DNA of 64,000 bases from an uncultured Candidatus Melainabacteria bacterium (lineage in GTDB: Bacteria > Cyanobacteriota > Vampirovibrionia > Gastranaerophilales > Gastranaerophilaceae), in NCBI GenBank assembly GCA_950096985.1, contig CATNBA010000002.1:1-64000 (forward strand), written 5' to 3'. The translations under genes were made by a program, and so were the position numbers. Below are positions 24,203-31,936 of the stretch, piece by piece. Numbering within the stretch: the stretch's first letter is position 1; the number at the start of each line of letters is the position of its first letter. Under the pieces are notes generated by a model, which saw only the letters and a list, made by a program, of their open reading frames with translations, was not told where the DNA came from and made no database searches.

Positions 24203-25642
24203 TTAATCTTTAACAGTCCAAAAGTCTTTTTGAAGTAATACTAAAAATGGGATTAATTCAAGACGACCTACAAGCATATTTACTATAAAAATCAGTTTTG
24301 ATATAGTATGCATACTATCAAAATTACCCATCGGACCTGTGGAAACCGCAACACCCGGACCAATATTACCGAGTGATGAAATTGCACCCGTTAAACCGAC
24401 TGCCGTATTTTGTTCAAGGATTGACATCAAAACTGCTGAAACTCCGAAAATTAAGAAGTAAAAGAATACAAATACAATTATCTGTCTTGCAACTTCGGGA
24501 ACTATTGTTTTATTGTCAATTTTAATATTTACAACTGCATTGGGGTGTAATATTCTGACAATTTCACTTTTCATTGATTTAAATACAACAAGCCATCTTG
24601 CAATTTTAATACCGCCGCCCGCTGAACTCGCACAAGAGCCCATAAACATTACTATAAAAAGGATTAATTTTGATGTGTAATCCCATTTTTCAAAATCAAC
24701 ACTGGCAAAACCTGATGATGTTGTTATACTTATTACTTGAAACAGTGCATCTCTGAAATTATGTGAGTGTAATGATGCGGTAATCAATAATGCCATAAAG
24801 ATTACAAGCAGAAAATATGTTCTGAATTCTTCATTTTTAAATAAAACTAACGGATTTTTCTGCATAACAACTTTATATTGCAAATTGAAACTCGCTCCGG
24901 CTAGAAACATAAAGATAAGAACAATCCAGGTGATATGATTGGAATTATAGCCCATAATACTGTATTCATGGGGTGAAAATCCTCCGGCAGAAAGCGTTGA
25001 AAGTGAGTTGCATACTGCATCAAATGCTGGCATTCCTGCCCAAACAAGTAATAGGATTTCAAATATTGTTAATATAGCATAAATTTTCCATAAAGCAGAT
25101 GCAGTATTTCTTATTCGTGGTGTAAATTTATCTTCAGTAGGGCCCGGGGCTTCCGCAAAAAACATTTGTCGTCCCGCAACCGCAAATTGAGGCAAAATTG
25201 CAATAAATAAGACGATAATTCCCAAACCGCCCAGCCACTGGGTAAATGAACGCCAAAAGAAAAATGCATGCGGATATTCATAATGTGTTAATATTGTAGC
25301 ACCTGTTGTTGTTATACCTGAAATTGCCTCAAATAAAGAGTTAATCGGAGTTATGCCATAAAAAAGATACGGAATTGATGACACTAAACCGAATATAACC
25401 CATGATACCGCCACAATAAATAATCCTTCGCCTTTTTTAATATCATTTAAGTTATCTAGAGAAGGCGGTACACTTTTTCTTAAAATTGCTCCAATTATCA
25501 TAGAAATAATTGATGCTGTTAGAAATGGTAAAATTGAATTGTATTCGCCGTAAATAACTGCTACAATTACAGGGATAAGGATTACCAATCCGATATAAAC
25601 TAATGTTAAACCTATTGCATAAGCCAGATAATTTAAGCGCAT
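24203..25642 (-). CDS. trkH: Trk-type potassium uptake membrane protein
   Basis: 479 residues, ten or so membrane segments. Four pore-loop repeats are visible, for example EAISGITTTGATIL, NSLSTLSAGGFSPH, ISITTSSGFASVDF and SSLGNIGPGVA, whose glycines line the K+ filter. The channel-like TrkH dimer imports K+ and is gated by the TrkA ring encoded immediately upstream (1-nt gap). Potassium uptake supports turgor and pH balance; a mechanosensitive channel and a membrane pyrophosphatase are encoded elsewhere in the window. Confidence 0.94.
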   Translation of the reverse strand: MRLNYLAYAIGLTLVYIGLVILIPVIVAVIYGEYNSILPFLTASIISMIIGAILRKSVPPSLDNLNDIKKGEGLFIVAVSWVIFGLVSSIPYLFYGITPINSLFEAISGITTTGATILTHYEYPHAFFFWRSFTQWLGGLGIIVLFIAILPQFAVAGRQMFFAEAPGPTEDKFTPRIRNTASALWKIYAILTIFEILLLVWAGMPAFDAVCNSLSTLSAGGFSPHEYSIMGYNSNHITWIVLIFMFLAGASFNLQYKVVMQKNPLVLFKNEEFRTYFLLVIFMALLITASLHSHNFRDALFQVISITTSSGFASVDFEKWDYTSKLILFIVMFMGSCASSAGGGIKIARWLVVFKSMKSEIVRILHPNAVVNIKIDNKTIVPEVARQIIVFVFFYFLIFGVSAVLMSILEQNTAVGLTGAISSLGNIGPGVAVSTGPMGNFDSMHTISKLIFIVNMLVGRLELIPFLVLLQKDFWTVKD

Positions 25643-25643
25643 A

Positions 25644-26984
25644 CTAATTTACCTTAAAAAATTCCTTAATTGCGGCAGCACTTTGAGCAGTTGTGAAGAT
25701 AATTAAAATATCGCCCGTTGTTATTAATGTGTCGCCTTTTGGAATTATGATTTTATTTCTTCTTTGGATTACTCCGATAATTGCGCGAGCCGGAAATTTT
25801 AAATCCATAACTTTTTTGCCGTTAAACTCAGGCAGTACGTTGATTTCCAAAACTTCGCCCTGTCCCTGTTCTACAGTTGCAAGTATATCAACATCGTTTT
25901 CCTGTAAATCATTTCTAACTTCATTTATCGCAGAATTTTTCGGTGAAATTGCAATATCTATACCTACTTTTTCGAATAGCGGTATATTTAAAACTTTAGA
26001 AACTCGTGCAATAACACGTTTTACACCTAACTGTTTTGCAAGAAGAGAACATAAGAGATTTCTCTCATCATTGTTTGTAACACTTATAACAACATCAGCC
26101 GAACCTATTTCTTCTTCATCAAGAAGTTTTAGATTTGTTCCGTCACCGTTTATTACCAGAGTATTGCTAAGTTCTTCCGCCAAATATTGACATCTGTCAT
26201 AATCTTTTTCAATGATTTTTGTTTTAATTTTCATTGTTTCAAGGGTTTTTGCAAGCATTAAACCAACATTGCCGCCGCCAATAATTGCAGTTGACTTTAC
26301 TATTTCTTTTTCATGGAAAAAAGTTCCTGCTAAAATATCAAGCGAATGAGATGTTCCCATAAAAATAAGTTTGTCGCCTTCTTGAATTTCGGTTTCGCCG
26401 TTCGGTATAAATAAACAGCATTCACGTGTTAAACCTACCATTAAAGTGTCTTTTGTAAATCCGCAATCTTTGACTTTTTTGCCAATAATAGGAAGATTTG
26501 GTTGAACTTTATATTCTAAAAGTCTTGCTCTGCCGTCCGCAAAATTTTCAACGTCCAGCGCATGTGCAACTGTAACTATTCTGAAAATTTCCTGTGTCAA
26601 AAGTTCTTCCGGCCAAATTATATAATCAATAAAGAAGTCGCAGAAATGTTCATTATTTTTTTCAAAGCTTAAAGTTTTTTTATATTCTTCTTTGCTGACA
26701 AAACATATCGTTCTCACACCGCCGAATTTTTTAGCAGAAAGGCAAGCTACGATATTTGCTTCATCAATGTTTGTGCAGGCGATAAAAATGTCTGCATTTT
26801 TGATATCTGCACTTTTTAAAACTTCAATATTAGATGCATTACCTTGAACAAAACTTATATCAAGTTTATTGAATTCATCAGTTCGATTTTCTTCTTTATC
26901 AATAATTGTTATATCGTGGTCTTCAAAAAATTCTGTTGCAAGCAGGCAGCCGATTTCTGTAGCACCGTAAATTACTATTTTCAT
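25644..26984 (-). CDS. trkA: Trk potassium uptake regulatory protein TrkA
   Basis: 446 residues in two tandem RCK_N-RCK_C units. The first Rossmann motif is at the N-terminus (IVIYGATEIGCLLA) and the second at about residue 230 (AIIGGGNVGLMLAKTL), each followed by an RCK_C domain (LPIIGKKVKDCGF, NGKKVMDLKFPARAIIG). The protein binds NAD(H) or ATP on the cytoplasmic face and gates TrkH. It is encoded just before trkH, 25 nt after yggT. Confidence 0.94.
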   Translation of the reverse strand: MKIVIYGATEIGCLLATEFFEDHDITIIDKEENRTDEFNKLDISFVQGNASNIEVLKSADIKNADIFIACTNIDEANIVACLSAKKFGGVRTICFVSKEEYKKTLSFEKNNEHFCDFFIDYIIWPEELLTQEIFRIVTVAHALDVENFADGRARLLEYKVQPNLPIIGKKVKDCGFTKDTLMVGLTRECCLFIPNGETEIQEGDKLIFMGTSHSLDILAGTFFHEKEIVKSTAIIGGGNVGLMLAKTLETMKIKTKIIEKDYDRCQYLAEELSNTLVINGDGTNLKLLDEEEIGSADVVISVTNNDERNLLCSLLAKQLGVKRVIARVSKVLNIPLFEKVGIDIAISPKNSAINEVRNDLQENDVDILATVEQGQGEVLEINVLPEFNGKKVMDLKFPARAIIGVIQRRNKIIIPKGDTLITTGDILIIFTTAQSAAAIKEFFKVN

Positions 26985-27009
26985 AAAACAGATTATATAA
27001 TAAGTTAAT

Positions 27010-27276
27010 TTATTTTACAAGTAACAGCCCGTAAATAACGAGATATTGTATTACTTGCAATACAATAATTGCTATGATAGGTGAAAAATCAAGCCCGTTA
27101 ATTGGAGGTACAATCTTTCTGAATAAATTCAAATATACATCCGTAACGTCTTTAATAAAAGCAAAAGGTTGTTTGTACCAATCAATTGAGGGTACAAAAC
27201 TTAAAAGACATCTTACAAGAATTATCCAAAAATATATCTCAAAAAGATTATTAATACCGTATATTAATTTTTCCAT
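27010..27276 (-). CDS. YggT family membrane protein
   Basis: 88 residues with two membrane segments (LFEIYFWIILVRCLLSFVP and IIAIIVLQVIQYLVIYGLLLV) around the conserved connecting loop KDVTDVYLNLFRKIVPPINGLDFSPI. YggT/Ycf19 proteins are small inner-membrane proteins common in cyanobacteria and other bacteria. Roles in osmotic protection and cell division have been reported, without a defined mechanism. Located between mtnP and trkA on the same strand. Confidence 0.88.
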   Translation of the reverse strand: MEKLIYGINNLFEIYFWIILVRCLLSFVPSIDWYKQPFAFIKDVTDVYLNLFRKIVPPINGLDFSPIIAIIVLQVIQYLVIYGLLLVK

Positions 27277-27288
27277 AAGTGATACACC

Positions 27289-28086
27289 CTATAATTGAGA
27301 ATTTTTCTTAGTGTTTGCACATTCACAATTATTTCTTGAAACAGGAATGCTTTCAATCATCTTAAAGAGTAAGTTTTTAAGATTAGCAACATTCGAATTG
27401 AATACCTGAATTACTTCGTGGTGTGAAACAGGTGGTACATCGCCAACTAAGCCTGCATCATAATCTGTAATTAATGAAATGTTTAACGGACACATATCCA
27501 TTTCTTTCACAAGGTACGCTTCAGGAAATGCTGTCATATTGATAACTTCCCAACCTTGATTTGTAAAGAATTTAGACTCTGATTTTGTTGAAAAACGAGG
27601 ACCGTTGATAACTACAACAGTTCCGGTTTCGTGAACGGTAATTCCTAAATCTTTACCGGTTTTTATTGCTAATTCACGAAGTTCGGGACAGTAAGTTTCA
27701 GCAGCAGACGGGTGAGTAACAATTGGTCCTTCAAAGAAAGTTGTTTTTCTGCCGTCTGTCCAGTCAACAAATTGGTCACATATTACAAAATCGCCCGGTT
27801 TAACGTGTTTTTGCAAACTGCCTGCTGCGCAAGGTGAGATAACTCTTTCGCAACCGATATGTTTCATCGCCCAAACGTTCGCTCTAAAATTTATTAAGTG
27901 AGGTAAAATAGTATGGTTTCTGCCATGTCTTGGCATAAATGCAACTTTATGTTCTCCGACTTTTCCGACAAATAAGCTGTCGCTTGGCATCCCATATGGA
28001 GTTTCTACTCTTACTTCTTCAATATCTTCCAAAAATTTGTAAAAACCTGAACCGCCAAATACGCCAATGTCTGCTATTTTTTCCAT
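27289..28086 (-). CDS. mtnP: S-methyl-5'-thioadenosine phosphorylase
   Basis: 265-residue purine nucleoside phosphorylase family member. GVFGGSGFY binds phosphate. MPRHGRNHTILPH, SPCAAGSLQKHVKPGDFV, NGPRFSTKSES and NMTAFPEAYLVKEMDMC match MTA phosphorylase. Asp in TDYDAGL, which contacts the base amino group, supports an adenine substrate. It splits methylthioadenosine, a by-product of polyamine synthesis, to adenine and methylthioribose-1-phosphate. A strong AGAGGA site precedes the ATG. First gene of the long minus-strand run mtnP-yggT-trkA-trkH-tolC-macAB. Confidence 0.9.
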   Translation of the reverse strand: MEKIADIGVFGGSGFYKFLEDIEEVRVETPYGMPSDSLFVGKVGEHKVAFMPRHGRNHTILPHLINFRANVWAMKHIGCERVISPCAAGSLQKHVKPGDFVICDQFVDWTDGRKTTFFEGPIVTHPSAAETYCPELRELAIKTGKDLGITVHETGTVVVINGPRFSTKSESKFFTNQGWEVINMTAFPEAYLVKEMDMCPLNISLITDYDAGLVGDVPPVSHHEVIQVFNSNVANLKNLLFKMIESIPVSRNNCECANTKKNSQL

Positions 28087-28288
28087 AAAATTTTTCCTCT
28101 CATATTTATTAATTTATCTGTTTAAATCTTAGCATAAAAATAACAAAAAAGTGTTGCGACTTGAAATTTATTTTTTTTGTAATAATATGTAAGTATAAAT
28201 CATTCTTAAAAGTTTTTGACCGTAGTTGAAGAAACGGGTCGTTAGGGAATTTTTAAGGATTTCAATTTACAACATAGAGGATTACATT

Positions 28289-28918
28289 TTGAAAAAATTA
28301 TTACTGTTAACTTTTACACTTATGTGTATATTGTTTACACATGCATCTGCACAAGCAGCTGATGTTAACTCTGTAAAAGCAACAATAGTAAAACATGCTA
28401 TTGAAATGGGAGTAGATCCTGCAATTGCGCTTAGTATTGCGCGTACAGAATCAGGATTCAGACATGAGGCAAGAAGTTCTCATGGTGCTGTAGGGGTATT
28501 CCAATTGATGCCTTCAACAGCAAGAAGAATGGGCTTAAATCCGTATTCTTTAAATGACAACATTAAGGGCGGAATTATGTATTACAAGAAAATGTATAAT
28601 ATGTTCGGTTCTGTGGAATTAGCATTAGCGGCATACAATGCAGGTCCAGGTAATGTAAAAAAATACAATGCTATACCACCCTTTGGAGAAACAAGACGTT
28701 TTGTCAGTAAAATTATGACTGATGTGAACAGACAAAGAGTTACACCAGATCCGATTGTTGCAAAGGTTAAGCAGGGAACATATTCTGCACAAAAACCCGC
28801 CGGAGTGATAAAACCAGCTTCCGCTCCAAAGCTGATAGATGCAAAAGACCTTCAAGTTGAGGTTTTAGAAGAAAAGCCAATTGAATTAAAACTTGAAACA
28901 TTAACAATTTCTATTTAA
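28289..28918 (+). CDS. Secreted lytic transglycosylase (SLT domain)
   Basis: 209 residues from the TTG at 28289, chosen because AGAGG lies eight bases upstream and it yields a signal peptide (MKKLLLLTFTLMCILFTHASA). The track start at 28226 would place 21 polar residues in front. The SLT core shows ALSIARTESGFRHEARSS with the catalytic Glu, AVGVFQLMPSTARRMG, and LALAAYNAGPGNVKKY. Such enzymes cleave the MurNAc-GlcNAc bond to 1,6-anhydro ends in the periplasm. The C-terminal 50 residues are linker-like. A leader of about 90 nt precedes the gene and a terminator follows. Confidence 0.9.
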   Translation: MKKLLLLTFTLMCILFTHASAQAADVNSVKATIVKHAIEMGVDPAIALSIARTESGFRHEARSSHGAVGVFQLMPSTARRMGLNPYSLNDNIKGGIMYYKKMYNMFGSVELALAAYNAGPGNVKKYNAIPPFGETRRFVSKIMTDVNRQRVTPDPIVAKVKQGTYSAQKPAGVIKPASAPKLIDAKDLQVEVLEEKPIELKLETLTISI

Positions 28919-28942
28919 TAAAAGACCCTTTTGGGTCTTTTA
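28919..28942 (+). terminator. Terminator of the lytic transglycosylase gene
   Basis: AAAGACCC TTTT GGGTCTTT hairpin with flanking A and T runs directly after the TAA. Confidence 0.85.
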
Positions 28943-29034
28943 TTATTTTGTAACTTTTTGTTACATTGTTGCGTATTTGTTAAAGTATTTATGCATATTT
29001 TCCGTATAGAGATGTAGAAAGGAATTATGCATTT

Positions 29035-30681
29035 ATGGGAATGTCAGCATCACAAGCGAGATTATTGAGCATTACCAGTCGTTTGACTAATAATGAATTT
29101 CGTTCGCAGACAATTACTAATTCAAAATTGAGACTTGCAGAAAAATCAGAAGAAGCAAGTGCTGAATATATGGATGCATTAAATTCCCAGCAATTAGTTT
29201 TTGGTGTATATGGAGATGATGGGGGATATTCTACAGAGAAATTAACGCCTGCATTAATTTATGATTATGCGCCTTTGAAAAACCAATACGCGCTTGTAAA
29301 CCCTGCTGGTAAACTGCTTGTTTCAGCAGTTGATGCTAAAAACTTTGAAGCTACAATTGATAAACCTAACCCTCTGGCGGAATTTTTAAAGTGTTACGGT
29401 CTTATTAAAGATATTGGTTATATGCAAAAAGTCGAAAAGCCAAATCCCGCCTGGACAGACTGGTATAATAAACAACAAGAAAATAAAACGGATTTATATG
29501 CACTATTTAGTGGAATTGTTGGAACTAGTGATATTGCTCAAACAGATGGCTCAGGCGCAAAGTATTGTTATAATAGTGCGTTAAACGGGGGGGCTACTTG
29601 CTATTTGCATTTGCTAAATTATTTACTTGATTATAACGGTACATCTCCTGAAGGTCACAATTATTCAACAACAAATGGAAAAGCCTTAACAACAAATGGT
29701 AATACGGGTGGTATGACATCTCATTTGACACCTGAAAATCATCAAACATTTAAAGAGATATCTGAGTTGCTTGATAAACGTTATTGTGATGGAGATGATG
29801 ATTTTAAAACTGAAGGAGAACAAAACATTTTACAAGCGGCAAGAACTGCAGGACGAGTGCCAAATGAACTTGAAATCTTAAGAAGTGATTTTAAAGAAGT
29901 TGTCAATGATGACGGAACTTATTCTTATGAAAAGAAAACTCTAAAACAAAAAGCTATTGATATGTATTATATTATACAAAACAGTTCTGCATTTAGTATT
30001 GATCGTTCTATCATGAACGAAATGCTTATGAATTTTACTGACGGTGATATGAAAAAAATTGACCAGGAGCCAGAACCGCCGACAACTATAATTGAATTTG
30101 AACAACAAAATGAAACAACTGTCAATGATAAGGATAAAGCACAATGGTATACAAACCTTTGGTATATGATGAACGGTTCTGATACTGTTAATAAAATTAA
30201 ACAAGAAGAAATATTTGATGATGAAAAAAATGAATCATACAGCGTATTCATTGTAGATTCTGCTCAAAAATCCGGTAAAGGCGGAACTTATGAAGTCTTT
30301 GAAGATTTAAATCTGTTTAAAAGTTCTGATTGGCTTCAATTTGCACTTGAGCATGGTATGGTTACAATGGTACAGGCACAATATGATAACCCTGCCGCAG
30401 ATAGCGGAAAAGTCCCTCAACTTACCTCAGAAGGTATTACTTGGAAGTCTATAATTTATACTAATGCTTCTGATATTCGTTCACAGGAAGATGAGGTGAA
30501 AATCGCTATTGCAGAAGTTAAGTATAAAAATGCAATTCGAGATATTGAAAATAAAGACAAAAAGTTTGATCAGGATTTGAAGAAACTTGATACAGAGCAC
30601 ACTGCACTTCAAACCGAATATGATTCTATAAAAGAAGTAATCAGCAAGAACGTAGAACGGTCATTCAAAGCATTTTCATAA
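29035..30681 (+). CDS. Large hypothetical protein, MGMSASQARLL family
   Basis: 548 residues, no enzyme domain recognised. The N-terminus MGMSASQARLLSITSRLTNN resembles a conserved start I associate with uncharacterised Gastranaerophilales proteins; this is from memory, not a search. It has no signal peptide or membrane segment. The first 70 and last 70 residues are helical and charged (VKIAIAEVKYKNAIRDIENKD), while the centre is polar with many G, N and T. Helical ends with a variable middle recall filament-type proteins such as flagellins or hook-associated proteins, but no flagellar gene is nearby. A run of seven G (29587-29593) encodes NGGA and keeps the frame open. Ribosome site AAAGGA is 12 nt upstream of ATG 29035; ATG 29041 is an alternative. 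Monocistronic. Confidence 0.7.
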   Translation: MGMSASQARLLSITSRLTNNEFRSQTITNSKLRLAEKSEEASAEYMDALNSQQLVFGVYGDDGGYSTEKLTPALIYDYAPLKNQYALVNPAGKLLVSAVDAKNFEATIDKPNPLAEFLKCYGLIKDIGYMQKVEKPNPAWTDWYNKQQENKTDLYALFSGIVGTSDIAQTDGSGAKYCYNSALNGGATCYLHLLNYLLDYNGTSPEGHNYSTTNGKALTTNGNTGGMTSHLTPENHQTFKEISELLDKRYCDGDDDFKTEGEQNILQAARTAGRVPNELEILRSDFKEVVNDDGTYSYEKKTLKQKAIDMYYIIQNSSAFSIDRSIMNEMLMNFTDGDMKKIDQEPEPPTTIIEFEQQNETTVNDKDKAQWYTNLWYMMNGSDTVNKIKQEEIFDDEKNESYSVFIVDSAQKSGKGGTYEVFEDLNLFKSSDWLQFALEHGMVTMVQAQYDNPAADSGKVPQLTSEGITWKSIIYTNASDIRSQEDEVKIAIAEVKYKNAIRDIENKDKKFDQDLKKLDTEHTALQTEYDSIKEVISKNVERSFKAFS

Positions 30682-30687
30682 GCGTAA

Positions 30688-30715
30688 TAAAAAAGCCCCT
30701 TTATGGGGCTTTTTT
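30688..30715. terminator. Bidirectional terminator, 548-residue gene and pepT-like gene
   Basis: AAAAAAGCCCC TTTAT GGGGCTTTTTT, between converging genes; the T run overlaps the last codons of the pepT-like gene. Confidence 0.87.
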
Positions 30716-31877
30716 ATGCGTTATATGCTTTGAAGATTTCTGTTAAAAGTTCGTGACCTTTCAGAATTGATTTGTAGTCCAAATATTCATCTTTGGTATG
30801 CATATTGCATACTGTTGCAAGTCCAACAAGATACGGGATAAATTTTTCACCTTTTGCGTTTGTTTCATTTGCATAAATATGAGTTTCAGCTCCTGCATGG
30901 AAGGTCGTAATATCAGGTTCTACACCGACTTTTTTCGCACAGGTTTCGAAAAGTAATGGTATATATTGATCATCAACTTTTTCAAATGGCGGAAGGTGTT
31001 CTTCAAATTCGATTGAAACTGCTGCCAAATCAGAATGAGTTTTTCCGAATTCTTCAACAGTTGATGTAAATTGAGCTTTTAACTCATCTTCTTTTTGACG
31101 GCTTGAACTTCTTATTGAATAGCTTACAGCGGCTTCAGGGTTAATAATATTTGTTACATTAATATTTCCCGCATCAATGCCGCCGAGATTGCAAGAGGTT
31201 ACTACCTTGCCATCTTCTTCATAGTATGCGCCCTGAGGAAGTTTTGCAATCAGGTCTGCTATAAGTTTTGCAGCGTTTGCACGGTTTTTGTCGCCGATAT
31301 CAATGCCGGAATGACCTGCTTTGTGGCTTTTTACGTTAATTTTAACTAAGGTATAGCTTGCGCCTGCTGTTTCAAGTTGTCCTAATGTATCGCTGTCGCA
31401 GACAAGAATATATTTTGATTTAATATCTTTAAAGTTTGTGTGGCGAATACCTGACATTCCTGATTCTTCGTCACGTGTGAAGTTACATTCAAGTCCGCCG
31501 TGTTTTATATCGGAATTTGCAATTTCTTTTGCTAAAAGAAGTGCGTTTGCAACGCCCGCTTTATCATCAGCTCCTAAGGTTCTGCCTTCTGCGTGAATAT
31601 TACCGTTGTCATCAAGGTAAGTTTTTACAGGGCTATTGTCACCTATAACGTCCATGTGAGCGGATAACAATAAAGGCTCTTTGGTGCTGTCGGTTGCGGG
31701 AATATCAATCCTTACGTTTCCGTAATCGTCAAATTTGCAGTTCATATTATTTTGTTCGCAATATGCTTTAATCCATTTTGCTACATTTTCTTCGTGAAGT
31801 GATGGTGACGGTATTTCTGCCAGATTGCAGAAAAGGTCAATAAGCTCGTGTTCTTTTCGTAAATTCTCTATTGTCAT
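30714..31877 (-). CDS. M20 family metallopeptidase, PepT-like
   Basis: 387 residues. Zinc-site motifs: LSAHMDVIG (His, Asp), LGADDKAGVANAL (bridging Asp), TRDEESG (catalytic Glu and ligand), VCDSDTLG, and a late His in TFHAGAETHIY. A lid/dimerisation domain interrupts at about residues 185 to 285 (NVKSHKAGHSG). PepT-type enzymes remove the N-terminal residue of tripeptides in the cytoplasm; related M20 members act on other amides, so the substrate is not certain. It is 59 nt downstream of mutS2 on the same strand. Confidence 0.85.
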   Translation of the reverse strand: MTIENLRKEHELIDLFCNLAEIPSPSLHEENVAKWIKAYCEQNNMNCKFDDYGNVRIDIPATDSTKEPLLLSAHMDVIGDNSPVKTYLDDNGNIHAEGRTLGADDKAGVANALLLAKEIANSDIKHGGLECNFTRDEESGMSGIRHTNFKDIKSKYILVCDSDTLGQLETAGASYTLVKINVKSHKAGHSGIDIGDKNRANAAKLIADLIAKLPQGAYYEEDGKVVTSCNLGGIDAGNINVTNIINPEAAVSYSIRSSSRQKEDELKAQFTSTVEEFGKTHSDLAAVSIEFEEHLPPFEKVDDQYIPLLFETCAKKVGVEPDITTFHAGAETHIYANETNAKGEKFIPYLVGLATVCNMHTKDEYLDYKSILKGHELLTEIFKAYNA

Positions 31878-31936
31878 GTTGTATCCTTTCTAAAATTATA
31901 CCAATATTTTTCGGCAGGGCTACGTGCGTAGCACTC

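Noticed and set aside
31920-31933. Perfect inverted repeat GCTACG TG CGTAGC between mutS2 and the pepT-like gene as a terminator
   Set aside because: No T run follows on either strand and the stem is short; it may be incidental.
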